Assembly (NCBI GenBank): GCA_944989445.1
Contig: CALYLW010000056.1
Coordinates: forward strand, 8,448 to 72,447
Reading direction: 5' to 3'
Length of the DNA stretch: 64,000 nucleotides
DNA from: Ampullaceana balthica
Lineage: Eukaryota > Mollusca > Gastropoda > Lymnaeidae
Shown piece by piece: positions 24,441 through 36,390 of the stretch. A model generated the notes under the pieces. It was not told the origin of the DNA, ran no database searches, and saw only the letters and a list, made by a program, of their open reading frames with translations. Position 1 is the stretch's first letter; every line of letters starts with the position of its first letter. A program made the position numbers and the translations under genes.

Positions 24441-26333
24441 GATACAAGTTGTGTACCAACCGCCTCCAGCCAAGTCCTACATTGAGCCATAAATTATCAT
24501 CAATCCAAACAAATTAACGCACTGAGTCGCTTTACCTAACTTGGCAGCACACTGTCCCAGAGTCCTAACATTGACTCTGAGGTGAACGTGCTTATGTCGC
24601 AAGCAAATGTAACATGTTGCAGTCTGCATGATCGTGTCTTGAACAGAAGGGGGATAAGCACCCAAACCAAACGAAAGATGCAATGAATGAATTAAGAGTG
24701 AGTGACACTTATCGACTTCGTTGTTGGCATGAAGGTGATGACGTGAGACATAAATAGAAAAGTAAGAAGAAACACAAACGGGTTTCAGTAAACTTGCTGC
24801 GAAAGTTCTATACTGTACTTACAAAATATTAAAAGTTTAATTTGTCAGCATAATCATTCAGAAGTTAACTGTGTTAAAATAATGAGGCTTTCTTTTTGCT
24901 CTTGTATCCTTTCGTTGTAATAAATATTCGTAGCCCATAAACACAAACGATGCTACACAAATGTCTGATTAGATCCTCCGACGTGCCATCATCATTTACA
25001 CAACACAAAACTGTTTGTTTTTATCCTAGCTTCCCTTAATAATATGAAATCCGCTGACAATTTTATTTTAAATTTTAACCATTTTAAATTAAATTTAGCC
25101 AAATGCCTTGATAACCAGATTAATTACATGTATCGTGAGCTATCTTCAATATCTGAAATAAAAATGGCAGGTTAACCGTGCGCTATCAACATATTTGATG
25201 CACTCTGACCTTGTTCGTGATTACCCCGTGCAATAGCATCCTGTAGTATGCACAAATTATGTAAAGAATATGCTCTGAAGACAAGGCAAGACAGCTAGCC
25301 CTTAGAACAAATTTTAAGCTAAAAGATTTCAACTATTTCTCTTAGTGTTTTAAAAGTGATTCAATGTTTTGAATCTGTACATTAATTTTTACCTTGGTTG
25401 CTTATGGTGAATATCATAATGATCCCAAGGATAAGTTCAGCTAATTTCTGCATCGTTAAGAGCAAAAGTCTGTACCACTAGCACGTTGCCTTTTTAATAT
25501 TACACAATCTGGAAAAAAAGCATTTGAGTCAATTCAAATACGAGGGAACAAGGAATTAAATAACTTGAAGCGAGAACAATTAATACTAGAACATATCTGC
25601 TGTTAATCATACCCGTGTTTAGAAATGAAAGGCCAATAAGTCAATAAATTATTCTGCAGTTTTTGTGAATACAGCACGTGACCCTAGAGCTGATTCTAAT
25701 GCCAAAGTTTTGTGGTTCAAGAACTAAATAAAATATGTTGGACATACAGATTTTGTGGAACTCAGTGACAGGTTGGGGAACTTTAGTTATCTTCGATTCA
25801 GATCTCGGTTCAGAAAGAGATTTATTTAGTTTTAGGATTTATAAACCCAACTTGAATTTAAATATCATTCATTTTTACTGTATTATTTGTATTTAAAGAA
25901 TGGTTAATTACTTATAAAATATACAAACATATATATATATTTAATATACTTCAATACAATGTGAAATCCCGCAATGATATCAGATGCTAAGCTCAACCAA
26001 ATAGACTTATATAAAGGATGTGACAGTTAAAAACACTAATGCAGCCAAATGGATGTGGGTCCTTGGATACATGGCCAGGTTTTTTTCAAGGAACCAGTCC
26101 AGAGTGTCAATAAATTTTTTATGTATTATACATCTTTAATTTAAAGGATCGTTAAAAATTACATTAAATTGTTTTTAAAAAGTGTTATCAATTTTTAATC
26201 ATATTACTTAAATTTAACAGTTTGATTATTTATTTACACTGTTGACTAACTTTAAAAAAGGCTCTTTTTTTCAGGCACCCAGAAAGGTGCAAAGAATGGT
26301 GCGCAATGAGTTTTCATCACTTTGAAAGATGTT
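24441..26333. other. AT-rich gene-free stretch
   Basis: I see no gene, RNA gene or clear repeat in this stretch. Open frames are short and their composition follows the AT-rich background. There are short TA runs near 25,930. Confidence 0.5.
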
Positions 26334-26735
26334 TTTAATTAAACTCTTTTGGTTTGGAGATTAAATATGTTGCGGTTTCTGAATATTTTGCATGATGTAG
26401 ATTTTATACATCGAAAAAGCCGTAAAATCGTTGTAAAGGTGTGAGATTGTAAACATTACCAGGATAACTGTATTATTTTTTTTTAATCAAAAACATTTTT
26501 AAATTTCAGAGGACTCATAAAGACAACAACATTTGAAAATATAAAATGCGCAATTTTGGAAACTTAATTTTAATAATATAAGTATTTAATACCAGGCAAG
26601 AAAAAAGGTTACTCAGCAAATTATCAGTTCTATATATGTATTTTGATTAAAGCTTGCTATTGAAACCTAAACAAAATGCTCTCAAAATATATAATCATTT
26701 TCTCCAGAGTGAAAGAGTAGTTAAATAGTAGCTTA
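26334..26735. repeat. Interspersed repeat R1, copy 1
   Basis: About 400 bp here align by eye with 57,547-57,945, sharing 'cttttggtttggagattaaa', 'gattttatacatcgaaaaa', 'tttcagaggactcataaa' and 'gaaacctaaacaaaatgctc'. Both copies are AT-rich and non-coding. Its class is unknown. Confidence 0.8.
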
Positions 26736-26760
26736 TCCTATATAATATCATACTATATTA

Positions 26761-27114
26761 TATAAATAAAGGTTAAAAAAATGATTTTTAAAAACCACGT
26801 TTTTACAAGCGGACTAATAAGAAGAAAATAATTTAAAACTTGTAAGTTCAAGTACTTTCATTTAATATGACTAAAAACGTGGGGCGGGCGCTTATGAGGT
26901 TTAACATATGCAGCTCACTCATACTCTCACTTATAGATCTTTCTTTTGCCTTCTAAATTAGAAATCTTTAATTTTTATACCAAAAACCCGACCCCACGTT
27001 TTTAGTCATATTAAATCAAAGTACTTGAACTTACAAGTTTTAAATTATTTTCTTCTTTTTAGTCCTCTTGTAAAAACGTGGTTTTTAATAATCATTTTTT
27101 ACCTTTATTTATTT
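26761..27114. mobile_element. Hairpin-type element with arms of about 125 bp (MITE-like)
   Basis: Arms at 26,761-26,885 and 26,990-27,114 are inverted repeats with only a few mismatches. Both contain 'aaccacgtttttacaag' and 'aacttgtaagttcaagtact' in opposite orientation, and they flank a spacer of about 100 bp. A second, poorer piece of the same motif follows at 27,115-27,180. The long inverted arms suggest a foldback or MITE-type element. No clean target duplication was found. Confidence 0.65.
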
Positions 27115-27229
27115 TATTCTTTTTAGTCCACTAATAAATAATTGGTTTTTAACAATATTTTTTTACCTCTATTTATTTTACCAAACACCTCACAAGCGCC
27201 CTGCCCAACGTTTTAAAAACATTGTGATG

Positions 27230-30152
27230 TGGTCACGGGGGGAACTCACGGATGTCAACAAAATCAGACGGTTACAGATGCTTATATATAGACTATAGAT
27301 AAACTAAAAAGTTCAATAATTTAATAACGGTACATTCCATCGATCTGAAATTTTAATACAATGCATTGTCATCCAAGATCTATCTGTGGTAAAATTTTCA
27401 GATCTCTAGGACTATCAGAAGTGGTTCAATTTTACGTTGACAGATTTGAAAAAATCTTGGACAAACCAACAAACCAACAATGCCACACCAACGAAAGCGA
27501 GTTAATAAAAACGTGGTAAATAAAACAACCCCGTAAAAACAAAGTTTTTGACTAAAAATCCCTTATATGTGAGACAGAACTTAAAGTATTGATTATCTTC
27601 CAACGCGACAAGCATTTGCAGCCTAAAACTGAATGAACTCCTGCTCCACGAGATGTGGTCATGGACTGCTGGCGTGAAGTCAAGTGACCCGTAAAATGTA
27701 AACACTGGCGACCTCTACATATAGTTTATATAGATAAACTAAAAATTCATTAATTTAATTACGGTACGTTCGATCGATCTGAAATTTTGATACGATGCAT
27801 TGTTATGTGAGACGGGTTCGTGTGCCAAATTTCAGCTCGATCGGATCACGGGAAATGGGTAATTTTTTACTTTTGTTTTTCCGCCCGCCCAAGACGGAGA
27901 TAACGACAGACAGAGACGGCGGTGAAGTTAATATAAGGGATTTAATAAAACAAACCCGTAAAATCAAAGTTCAAAGTTTTTGACTATAAATCCCTTATAT
28001 TTGAGACATAACTAACAGTATTGATTATTTTCAAACGCTACAAACATTTACAGACTGAATCTGTCTAACTCAACTTTGCTTCATAACCCTGGGGGGAGGG
28101 GGGTGGGGAGAGGGGGAAAAGTCTGGTCAACGATTCGCTTGACCGAGCTCAGAGTGACACGTAAAATGTAAACAAAAGCGCCCGTCGCTTCGTTGGGTCG
28201 CCTCAATGCGTCAGCTCAAAATTTCACGTGGCAAAAAAACAATAACAAACCGTGAATTGAAATTACATACCTCATATAAGGATAAACTAAAAATGCATTA
28301 ATTTAATTACGGTACGTTCGATCGATCTGAAATTTTGATACGATGCATTGTTAGGTCAGTCGGGTCCGTGTGCCAAATTTCAGTTCGATCGGATCATGGG
28401 AAGTGGTTCATTTTTTACTTCTGTTTTTCCGCCCGCCCGCCGAGCCCAAGACAGAGAGAGAGAGAGAGAGACGGCCGCGAAGTTAATATAAGGGATTTAA
28501 TAAAACAAACCCGTAAAAACAAAGTTTTTGACTATAAATCCCTTATATATGAGACATAACTAACAGTATTGATTATTTTCAAACATTTACAGACTGAATC
28601 TGTCTTAACACAAGTTTGCTTCATAACCCTAGGGGGGAGGGGTGGGTGGGAGGGGGAGAGGGGAAAAGTCTGGTCACCGATTCGCTTGACCGAGCTCAGA
28701 GTGACACGTAAAATGTAAACAAAAGCGCACCGTCGTTTCGTTGGGTCGCCTCAATGCTCAAACTTTCACGTGGCAAAAAAACAATAACAAATCGTGAATT
28801 TAAATTACATACCTCATATAAGGATAAACTAAAAATGCATTAATTTAATTACGGTACGTTCGATCGATCTGAAATTTTGATACGATGCATTGTTAGGTAA
28901 GACGGGTCCGTGTGCCAAATTTGCAGTTCGATCGGATCATTGGAAGTGGGTCATTTTTGACTTCTGTTTTTCCGCCCGCCGAGCCCAAGACAGAGAGAGA
29001 GACAGACAGAGACGGCCGCGAAGTTAATATAAGGGATTTAAAAAATAAACCCGTAAAAACAAAGTTTTTGACTATAAATCCCTTATATATGAGACATAAC
29101 TAACAGTATTGATTATTTTCAAACATTTACAGACTGAATCTGTCTTAACACAAGTTTGCTTCATAACCCTAGGGGGGGAGGGGTGGGGGGGAGGGGGAGA
29201 GGGGAAAAGTCTGGTCACCGATTCGCTTGACCGAGCTCAGAGTGACACGTAAAATGTAAACAAAAGCGCACCGTCGTTTCGTTGGGTCGCCTCAATGCTC
29301 AAACTTTCACGTGGCAAAAAAACAATAACAAATCGTGATTTTAAATTACATACCTCATATAAGGATAAACTAAAAATGCATTAATTTAATTACGGTACGT
29401 TCGATCGATCTGAAATTTTGATACGATGCATTGTTAGGTAAGACGGGTCCGTGTGCCAAATTTCAGTTCGATCGGATCATTGGAAGTGGGTCATTTTTGA
29501 CTTCTGTTTTTCCGCCCGCCGAGCCCATGAGATGATGAGAGAGAGACAGACAGAGAGAGACGGCCGCGAAGTTAATATAAGGGATTTAATAAAACAAACC
29601 CGTAAAAACAAAGTTTTTGACTATAAATCCCTTATATATGAGACATAACTAACAGTATTGATTATTTTCAAACATTTACAGACTGAATCTGTCTTAACAC
29701 AAGTTTGCTTCATAACCCTAGGGGGGAGGGGTGGGTGGGAGGGGGAGAGGGGAAAAGTCTGGTCACCGATTCGCTTGACCGAGCTCAGAGTGACACGTAA
29801 AATGTAAACAAAAGCGCACCGTCGTTTCGTTGGGTCGCCTCAATGCTCAAACTTTCACGTGGCAAAAAAACAATAACAAATCGTGAATTAAAATTACATA
29901 CCTCATATAAGGATAAACTAAAAATGCATTAATTTAATTACGGTACGTTCGATCGATCTGAAATTTTGATACGATGCATTGTTAGGTAAGACGGGTCCGT
30001 GTGCCAAATTTCAGTTCGATCGGATCATTGGAAGTGGGTCATTTTTGACTTCTGTTTTTCCGCCCGCCGAGCCCATGAGATGATGAGAGAGAGACAGACA
30101 GAGAGAGAGACAGAGACGGCGGTGAAGTTAATATAAGGGATTTAAAAAGGCT
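27230..30152 (+). repeat. Plus-oriented array of about 545-bp units
   Basis: The landmark 'acggtacgttcgatcgatct' recurs at 27,761, 28,309, 28,851, 29,392 and 29,940, spaced 541-548 bp; a more diverged unit starts near 27,290. In order, each unit has this landmark, 'tgtgccaaatttcagttcga', a GA/GACA microsatellite of variable length, 'gttaatataagggattta', 'aaagtttttgactataaatc', a G-rich run and 'gtgacacgtaaaatgtaaac'. Units two to four are nearly identical. The two 'aagggattta'/'taaatccctt' pieces are inverted and could form a small hairpin in each unit. Short open frames here are translations of the repeat. Confidence 0.9.
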
Positions 30153-30304
30153 ATGTTCCGTGCGGTCATAGATAGCGATTGGTCCTTCAAACACATGTGA
30201 CTCCCACAGGCAATCATATTGAGCACGTTTACGCGGACGTTCAGAACGAGTTATTTTTTTGTGCAGTATTTCTTCCAAAATTTTATTTTGAGTTATGCGC
30301 GTTG

Positions 30305-30552
30305 GGGTTTATAGTCTTTAAATCCTTTATATTAACTCGTGGTGTCTGCTGGCTTGCTTGAGGTGGGCGTTGCCGAAAAAACTTTGGATCGATTTTTTAT
30401 CCACTTCCTCGTAAGCTAGCGAGCTAAAATTTTCCAGGCAGACTCGTTCCGATGATAAAAATGATGTCAAAATGTCAGATAAATCGATTGTACCGTGATT
30501 AAATTAATGAATTTTTAGATTATCTTTATTTATCTCTATGTAACATGTTACA
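30305..30552 (-). repeat. Diverged relative of the 545-bp unit at the inversion junction
   Basis: Between the plus and minus arrays lies a segment starting 'taaatcctttatattaactc' and including 'gccgaaaaaactttggatcg' and 'gtaagctagcgagct'. Its layout matches a minus-oriented 545-bp unit but its sequence has diverged. A closer partner is at 37,206-37,433. The 150 bp just before it (30,153-30,304) matches neither array. Confidence 0.7.
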
Positions 30553-32640
30553 TTTTTTAATTCCTTATATTAACTTCGCGGCCGTCTCTGTCTGTCTCTC
30601 TTTCATCATCTCTCTCATCATCTCTCTCATGGGCTCGGCGGGCGGAAAAACAGAAGTCAAAAATGACCCACTTCCCATGATCCGATCGAACTGAAATTTG
30701 GCACACGGACCCGTCTAACCTAACAATGCATCGTATCAAAATTTCAGATCGATCGAACGTACCGTAATTAAATTAATGCATTTTTAGTTTATCTATATAA
30801 ACTATATGTAGAGGTCTCTATCGTTTACATTTTACGGGTCACTTGACTTCAGGCCAGCCACCGGTGTGAACACGTCTCGTGCTTAAACCAGGTAAAGCGG
30901 CGTGCTTTTGTTTACATTTGGCGTTTCACGGTGAACTTGGCCCAGCGATCGGTGACAAGACCTTTCCCCTCTCCCACCCCCACCCCACCATTTTGGGTTA
31001 AAAGCAAAGGGGAGTAAAGACAGATTCAGTCTGTAGATATTTGTAAATACTTTAAGTTCTGTCTCATATATAAGGGATTTATAGTCAAAAACTTTGTTTT
31101 TACGGGTTTGTTTTATTAAATCCCTTATATTAACTTCACCGGCGTCTCTGTCTGTCATCATCTCTCTCATGGGCTCGGCGGGCGGAAAAACAAAAGTCGA
31201 AAATGACCCACTTCCCGTAATCCGATCGAACTGAAATTTGGCACACGGACCCGTCTGACCTAACAATGCATCGTATCAAAATTTCAGATCGATCGAACGT
31301 ACCGTAATTAAATTAATGCATTTTTAGTTTATCCTTATATGAGGTATGTAATTTAAATTCACTGTTTGTGATTGTTTTTATCTCCCACTTCCACGTGAGT
31401 TTGAGTTGACGCCGACCGTCGTGTTGACGCCGACCGTCGTGCCGACACCCCCTCACATCCCACCCCCATTTATTAAAGACAAGGGACATCACTCGGTGTC
31501 AGTCTGTAAATGTTTGAAAATAATCAATACTGTTAGTTATGTCTCATATATAAAGGATTTATAGTCAAAAACTTTGTTTTTACGGGTTTGTTTTATTAAA
31601 TCCCTTATATTAACTTCGTATCCGCCTCTGTCTGTCTCTCTCTCATCATCTCTCTCATCATCTCTCTCATGGGCTCGGCGGGCGGAAAAACAGAAGTCAA
31701 AAATGACCCACTTCCCATGATCCGATCGAACTGACATTTGGCACACGGACCCGTCTAACCTAACAATGCATCGTATCAAAATTTCAGATCGATCGAACGT
31801 ACCGTAATTAAATTAATGCATTTTTAGTTTATCTATATAAACTATATGTAGAGGTCTCTATCGTTCACATTTTACGGGTCACTTGACTTCAGGCCAGCCA
31901 CCGGTGTGAACACGTCTCGTGCTTAAACCAGGTAAAGCGGCGTGCTTTTGTTTACATTTGGCGTTTCACGGTGAACTTGGCCCAGCGATCGGTGACAAGA
32001 CCTTTCCCCTCTCCCACCCCCACTCACCAATTTTGGGTTAAAAGCAAAGGGGAGTAAAGACAGATTCAGTCTGTAGATATTTGTAAATACTTTAAGTTCT
32101 GTCTCATATATAAGGGATTTATAGTCAAAAACTTTGTTTTTACGGGTTTGTTTTATTAAATCCCTTATATTAACTTCACCGGCGTCTCTGTCTGTCATCA
32201 TCTCTCTCATGGGCTCGGCGGGCGGAAAAACAAAAGTCGAAAATGACCCACTTCCCGTAATCCGATCGAACTGAAATTTGGCACACGGACCCGTCTGACC
32301 TAACAATGCATCGTATCAAAATTTCAGATCGATCGAACGTACCGTAATTAAATTAATGCATTTTTAGTTTATCCTTATATGAGGTATGTAATTTAAATTC
32401 ACTGTTTGTGATTGTTTTTTATCTCCCACTTCCACGTGAGTTTGAGTTGACGCCGACCGTCGTGTTAACGCCGACCGTCGTGCCGACACCCCCTCACTTC
32501 CCACCCCCATTTATTAAAGACAAGGGACATCACTCGGTGTCAGTCTGTAAATGTTTGAAAATAATCAATACTGTTAGTTATGTCTTATATATAAGGGATT
32601 TATAGTCAAAAACTTTGTTTTTACGGGTTTGTTTTATTTG
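30553..32640 (-). repeat. Minus-oriented array: tandem 1,040-bp dimers of the 545-bp family
   Basis: The same unit family as at 27.2-30.15 kb continues here in the opposite orientation. It forms two almost identical dimers: landmarks at 30,891 and 31,931, and at 31,149 and 32,189, are 1,040 bp apart. Each dimer has two different units, one with 'gtgaacttggcccagcgatc' and one with 'gacgccgaccgtcgtg'. Two identical-looking 127-residue minus-strand frames (30,883-31,266 and 31,923-32,306) only reflect this duplication. The array ends with 'aaaaactttgtttttacggg'. Confidence 0.9.
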
Positions 32641-32932
32641 CTATAGTGTCGTGGTGCGTATTCGCATCCGGCCAGAATAGCGACTGTCAAAACCGCGCAA
32701 TAAGGTGCGTATTTTATTGACAATATAAATATAAACATATTTCTGATCGGTGCGAATTATATTAAACATGTTTTACGAAACATAACTAGATCTACAATTT
32801 TGTATTTTTGGATTGTCTTGCGCTGCGTATTCTAATAAACATTGTTTTAGTTATGTCTCGTACATCAAGGATTTATAGTCAAAAACTTAGTTTTTACGGG
32901 TTTTTTTATTACGATTTATTTATTTTAACTAT
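32641..32932. other. Short gene-free junction with a partial 545-bp family motif
   Basis: The segment carries a direct repeat 'aaggtgcgtatt'/'tggtgcgtatt' and a partial copy of the family end motif ('atttatagtcaaaaactta' near 32,870). It provides the insertion site of the transposon that follows. Confidence 0.4.
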
Positions 32933-32941
32933 AATGAATAG
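32933..32941. repeat. Left 9-bp target-site duplication (AATGAATAG)
   Basis: AATGAATAG directly precedes the left terminal inverted repeat and recurs exactly after the right one at 35,350-35,358. Confidence 0.85.
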
Positions 32942-35349
32942 TAGGGTGGCCCAAAAAAGATAGGAAAAAAAAATTATTTTATTTTCTTTGATTTAAACCC
33001 CACATTTGATTACCACAAAAAAGTAGTCTGAAATATAAAATTTCATAATTTTCATATGAAATTTAGAGGTTGCACAAGCTCTCTGAAAATTTAGGTATGT
33101 TCTCCATTTACCACATTTTATCACGAATATTGATGAACCTGAATCAATTCTGTTTTGTCCTTTGATGTTTATAATGTGTAACTGTTTAATTCGCGAGACA
33201 TTATCAGCGTTTTTCTACCATCATAGAGAAAACAATAAAACTCTTAAAGACTGTGCTAGAATAACTGTTAGTGAAATTCTTACTATCTGGCAGAAAGCTG
33301 CAATTCCAACAGCTTACAGCTACCACATAGAAAATCGTCTTTTAAAAAACCATCAGCAGTAGCAGTGTTTGAGTAAAGCAAAGAATCGGCGCCCAGAGAA
33401 GCAGATTTCAAATAAAATTGCATTTTCTTCAAAAATTGATAAACTGTTTGACATCGCCCATCAGAGTGCTGAAAAACTAACAGAACAAACACAAGATTTA
33501 GAATTTCTTCGTGACCAAAGGGAGAGAAGAATTGGATACATGGCTGGAGTGGATAAAGCAAAGTGATCGTACAGCATTACAATTACTCGCTGCTACAGCT
33601 CATTCTCTTGGTCACGATGTTAGTGACATGACATTAAGTCGAAGTACTGTACAGCTTGTGAGAGCTGAGATTAGGAAAAAAACAGCAAATGAAGTTAAAT
33701 AATTGTTTGATCCACAAGTAACATTAACTGTACATTGGGATGGAAAATTGCTTCCAGATGTCACAGCCAGGGAGAATGTTGAGAGAATACCAGTGATTGT
33801 AACAGGACTGCAAATAGAGTGCTTGCTAGATGTACCAAAATTGGCTTCAGGGACAGATGACAGTCAAGCTCAAGCTGTAGTTGAATGTCTGAAGGACTGG
33901 GGAATTTGTGAAAAAGTAGTAGCATTAAGTTTTGACACAACAGCAAATAACACTGGGGATTCCAAAGGGGCATGTGTTTTATGTAATTGAAAAGCTGCTT
34001 GAAAAAAGTCTTATTCATCTTGCGTGCCACCACCATATGATGGAAATTGTTCTGGAAAAATTGTTCCCCGCATTGAAGATAAGTGGGCCCTCATCTGGAC
34101 CTGATATTTCACTTTTTAAACGATTTAAAGAGCAGTGGCATTTTATGGAGAAGGGATCCTATGATAATGCAGATGGGATGATTGAAGTAGACCTTTTTAA
34201 AGAGAGAACATTGCAGTTTGCAAATGACAATCTTCAAATTCGTCACCCACGAGATGATTACAGAGAAATTTTGGAACTGGCTGACATATTTCTTGGAGGA
34301 ACACCACCACGTGGGATTCATTTCCATGCTCCAGGTGCTGTACACAGGGCACGTTGGATGGCAAGAATAGTTTATTGCTGCAAGATGTGGATGTTTAAGA
34401 AGCAGTTTAAGCTGAAGCTTTCTGAAGAACAAGGACTGTTTCAGTTACGCTGTTTTGTTTCCAGTACTTATATGAAACTGTGGTTTCAAGCCCCACAGCC
34501 AGCAAGGGCGCCATCAAATGACCTACAATTTCTGAAGGATTTAGAAAAATATACCTCTGTTAATTGAGTTATTGGAAAAGCAGCAAAAAATGCTTTCAGT
34601 CGACATTTATGGTATATAAGTGAAATTACAGTGGGCCTCGCTTTTTTTGATGAAAATATTGATCCAAGCAAAAGGTTCAGATGCTTAAAAATATGCAAGA
34701 AAAACCCGGATCTACAAATCGAGCTCAGGGACTTGATTCCAATGGATTTTATGCAGACCAGCCCATCAGCTTCTTTGTTAAAAACAATACAAAGGCATTT
34801 TTCTCCATTCTTGATTTGCCACATTCATTCCTGGAGATGTCCCCTGAAACATGGAGCAGCAACAATGAATACAAACATACAGAAAAGGTTGTAACAAATT
34901 TGAAAGTTGTTAATGACACAGCCGAAAGAGGAGTGAAACTGATTCAAGATTTAAATGAAGTTTTATATAGAAAAGAAGATCAGAAGCAATTCTTACATCA
35001 GGTGGTGCAAGAACACCGACGATTATATCCGGACGCAAAGAAGACCACAGTGGTTACTGGACTAGCAAAAAGCAGTCAGTGAATATGACGTCAATAAATA
35101 GTAAACACTTTGTTGCATTCTTTTATTTTATTTGTTTTGAGGTTGTTATTTCATGTTTAACACTAAACATTCAACATAAACCATTAAATTACTATTTAGT
35201 ACCAAATCAATGTTTTCTTTGCCTTTGTGCAACCCCTAAATATTTCACGATTGTATTCATTTTTTCAGAAAACACTTTTTTTACTGGCAGAACACAATAC
35301 AGGGCTAAAATTTAGAAAAATCGAAGAAGAAATTTTTTGGGCCACTCTA
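32942..35349 (+). mobile_element. Complete DNA transposon, 2,408 bp, 9-bp target duplication, superfamily unassigned
   Basis: Terminal inverted repeats at 32,942-32,958 (TAGGGTGGCCCAAAAAA) and 35,333-35,349 match at 16 of 17 positions. A perfect 9-bp duplication, AATGAATAG, flanks them. The interior holds one decayed plus-strand transposase-like gene. A 9-bp duplication is known for Mutator-like and Merlin elements, but I do not recognise either signature in the protein, and hAT elements use 8 bp. The boundaries are therefore firm and the family name is open. Confidence 0.85.
33162..35082 (+). pseudogene. Decayed transposase-like gene of the 9-bp-TSD transposon
   Basis: Fragments in three frames join in order into a protein of roughly 620 residues. 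The N-terminal part (33,162-33,566) has IDKLFDIAHQSAEKL and FLRDQRERRIGYMAGVDKA, with a TAG at 33,360. After a shift near 33,556 comes an RNase H-like core (to 33,990) with VHWDGKLLP and LSFDTTANNTG, whose Asp residues are candidate catalytic residues, and a stop at 33,700. After another shift near 33,965 come LIHLACHHHMMEIVLEKLF and HRARWMARIVYCCKMWMF. A TGA at 34,565 and a shift near 34,690 precede the C-terminal VVNDTAERGVKLIQDLN and VVQEHRRLYPDAK. I remember the same motif series from uncharacterised proteins in several invertebrate genomes. The gene fills the space between the inverted repeats. It is inactive as it stands. Confidence 0.7.
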
Positions 35350-35358
35350 AATGAATAG
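35350..35358. repeat. Right 9-bp target-site duplication (AATGAATAG)
   Basis: Exact copy of the left 9-bp duplication at 32,933-32,941, directly after the right terminal inverted repeat. Confidence 0.85.
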
Positions 35359-35462
35359 TATTTTTGACGAGATGCACATGTATGCCGGTCGAGACGGCTG
35401 TTGGAGGGGAGTTACAACATGCCACCGAACGGTAGCGGAACGTCCTTGGACTGGCTTTGTTG

Positions 35463-36000
35463 CTCGTTATACAATAATGTCCGTGAAATGTGCAAGAATC
35501 ATCTTAATTTTTATTGCTCCATACGTTGGGAGCGTTTACTTCTTCCTCTGATTCAGGTGTGTTGACTATCTGGAACAAATCTCTTCCCACTAAATGACTG
35601 TCTCAAAATGTTTTAATTTCTACGGATTATCATACCAACTTTCGTGACTGTGTAAGACGTTGGTGTAGTTTCTCCTGATACAATTACTGCTGGCTTCCAA
35701 GAGACTCTAGGTACTTTCTGCATGTTCTTTGCTTACATTATGAAATTGTGGACTTTCTCAGATTTTGGCGGATTTGTTGTAATACTTTTTTTTAGCTGTG
35801 ACTCCTGATACTCATTGCATATTACAACCGACATTTTAATAAGATTAATCTGCTGATAACCCAACAGACTAATAAAGGGTTTAGACTTTTGTTGTTTTTT
35901 TTACATAAAGGTTTCAGATGATCTCATATTTTTCCAGCTTTATTCAGATGTAGGTCTGACTACCGAAGTTATCATGCTCTCCCGTATTCATTTTCACGCC
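35463..36000. repeat. Interspersed repeat R2, copy 1
   Basis: The segment aligns with about 57,945-58,565: shared 'acaataatgtccgtgaaatg', 'ttgggagcgtttacttcttc' and 'tcaggtgtgttgactatctg'. Copy 2 carries an extra piece of about 85 bp near 58,390-58,490. In both places a LINE RNase H fragment on the minus strand follows, so R2 may be the 3' part of that LINE. Confidence 0.75.
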
Positions 36001-36007
36001 AGCCATG

Positions 36008-36390
36008 CTATGCTATGCTTCGGTGCACCTCTTTCAGACCCTGTGGATTGAATACGTACCTTCCAGACAGCTTGAAACATAAGCTGTTAGTAAAGACTTT
36101 AATCGTGCAGTCGCCATAAGACTCTATTGTCTTCAGACTTTCGTCTCCCTGAGGCTGGACTGGCTTAGCTTTTGTCATCACCGCATTCACCAGTATCAGA
36201 CGTAGTTCAGGCAATTCAAAGCATTCATGTGGTCCCATTTCTGGGATTGCCGCATCCGTTCCCTGTTCTCGGGTATGGTGACTGAGTCATCCAGTTCATG
36301 GACAGCATCAATAAAGGACGGCCTCTTCAGTCTTTTCCTATTAACCCATCGGTCTTGTAATTGGAAGCAAGGTTCGTTATGCTCCAACCT
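36008..36390 (-). pseudogene. LINE fragment: linker and start of an RNase H domain
   Basis: Two overlapping minus-strand frames (36,387-36,196 and 36,238-36,008) join by one shift. The first reads RWVNRKRLKRPSFIDAVHEL, the kind of linker seen between RT and RNase H. The second reads YGDCTIKVFTNSLCF, matching the start of RNase H (usual I.VFTDGS) with the catalytic Asp changed to Asn, and ends in PQGLKEVH. The related fragment at 58.8-59.5 kb carries more of the domain. The 36-kb copy has lost the middle of RNase H. Assignment rests on these motifs and on agreement between the two copies. Confidence 0.5.

Noticed and set aside
30883..32306. Two matching 127-residue minus-strand frames as a gene pair
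   Set aside because: They are part of the 1,040-bp tandem dimers and contain microsatellite and G-rich repeat sequence; identity follows from the duplication.
34109..34432. Minus-strand open frames at 33,283-33,561, 33,761-34,036, 34,109-34,432 and 34,486-34,824
   Set aside because: Antisense shadows of the plus-strand transposase-like gene, which has recognisable motifs and lies between the inverted ends.
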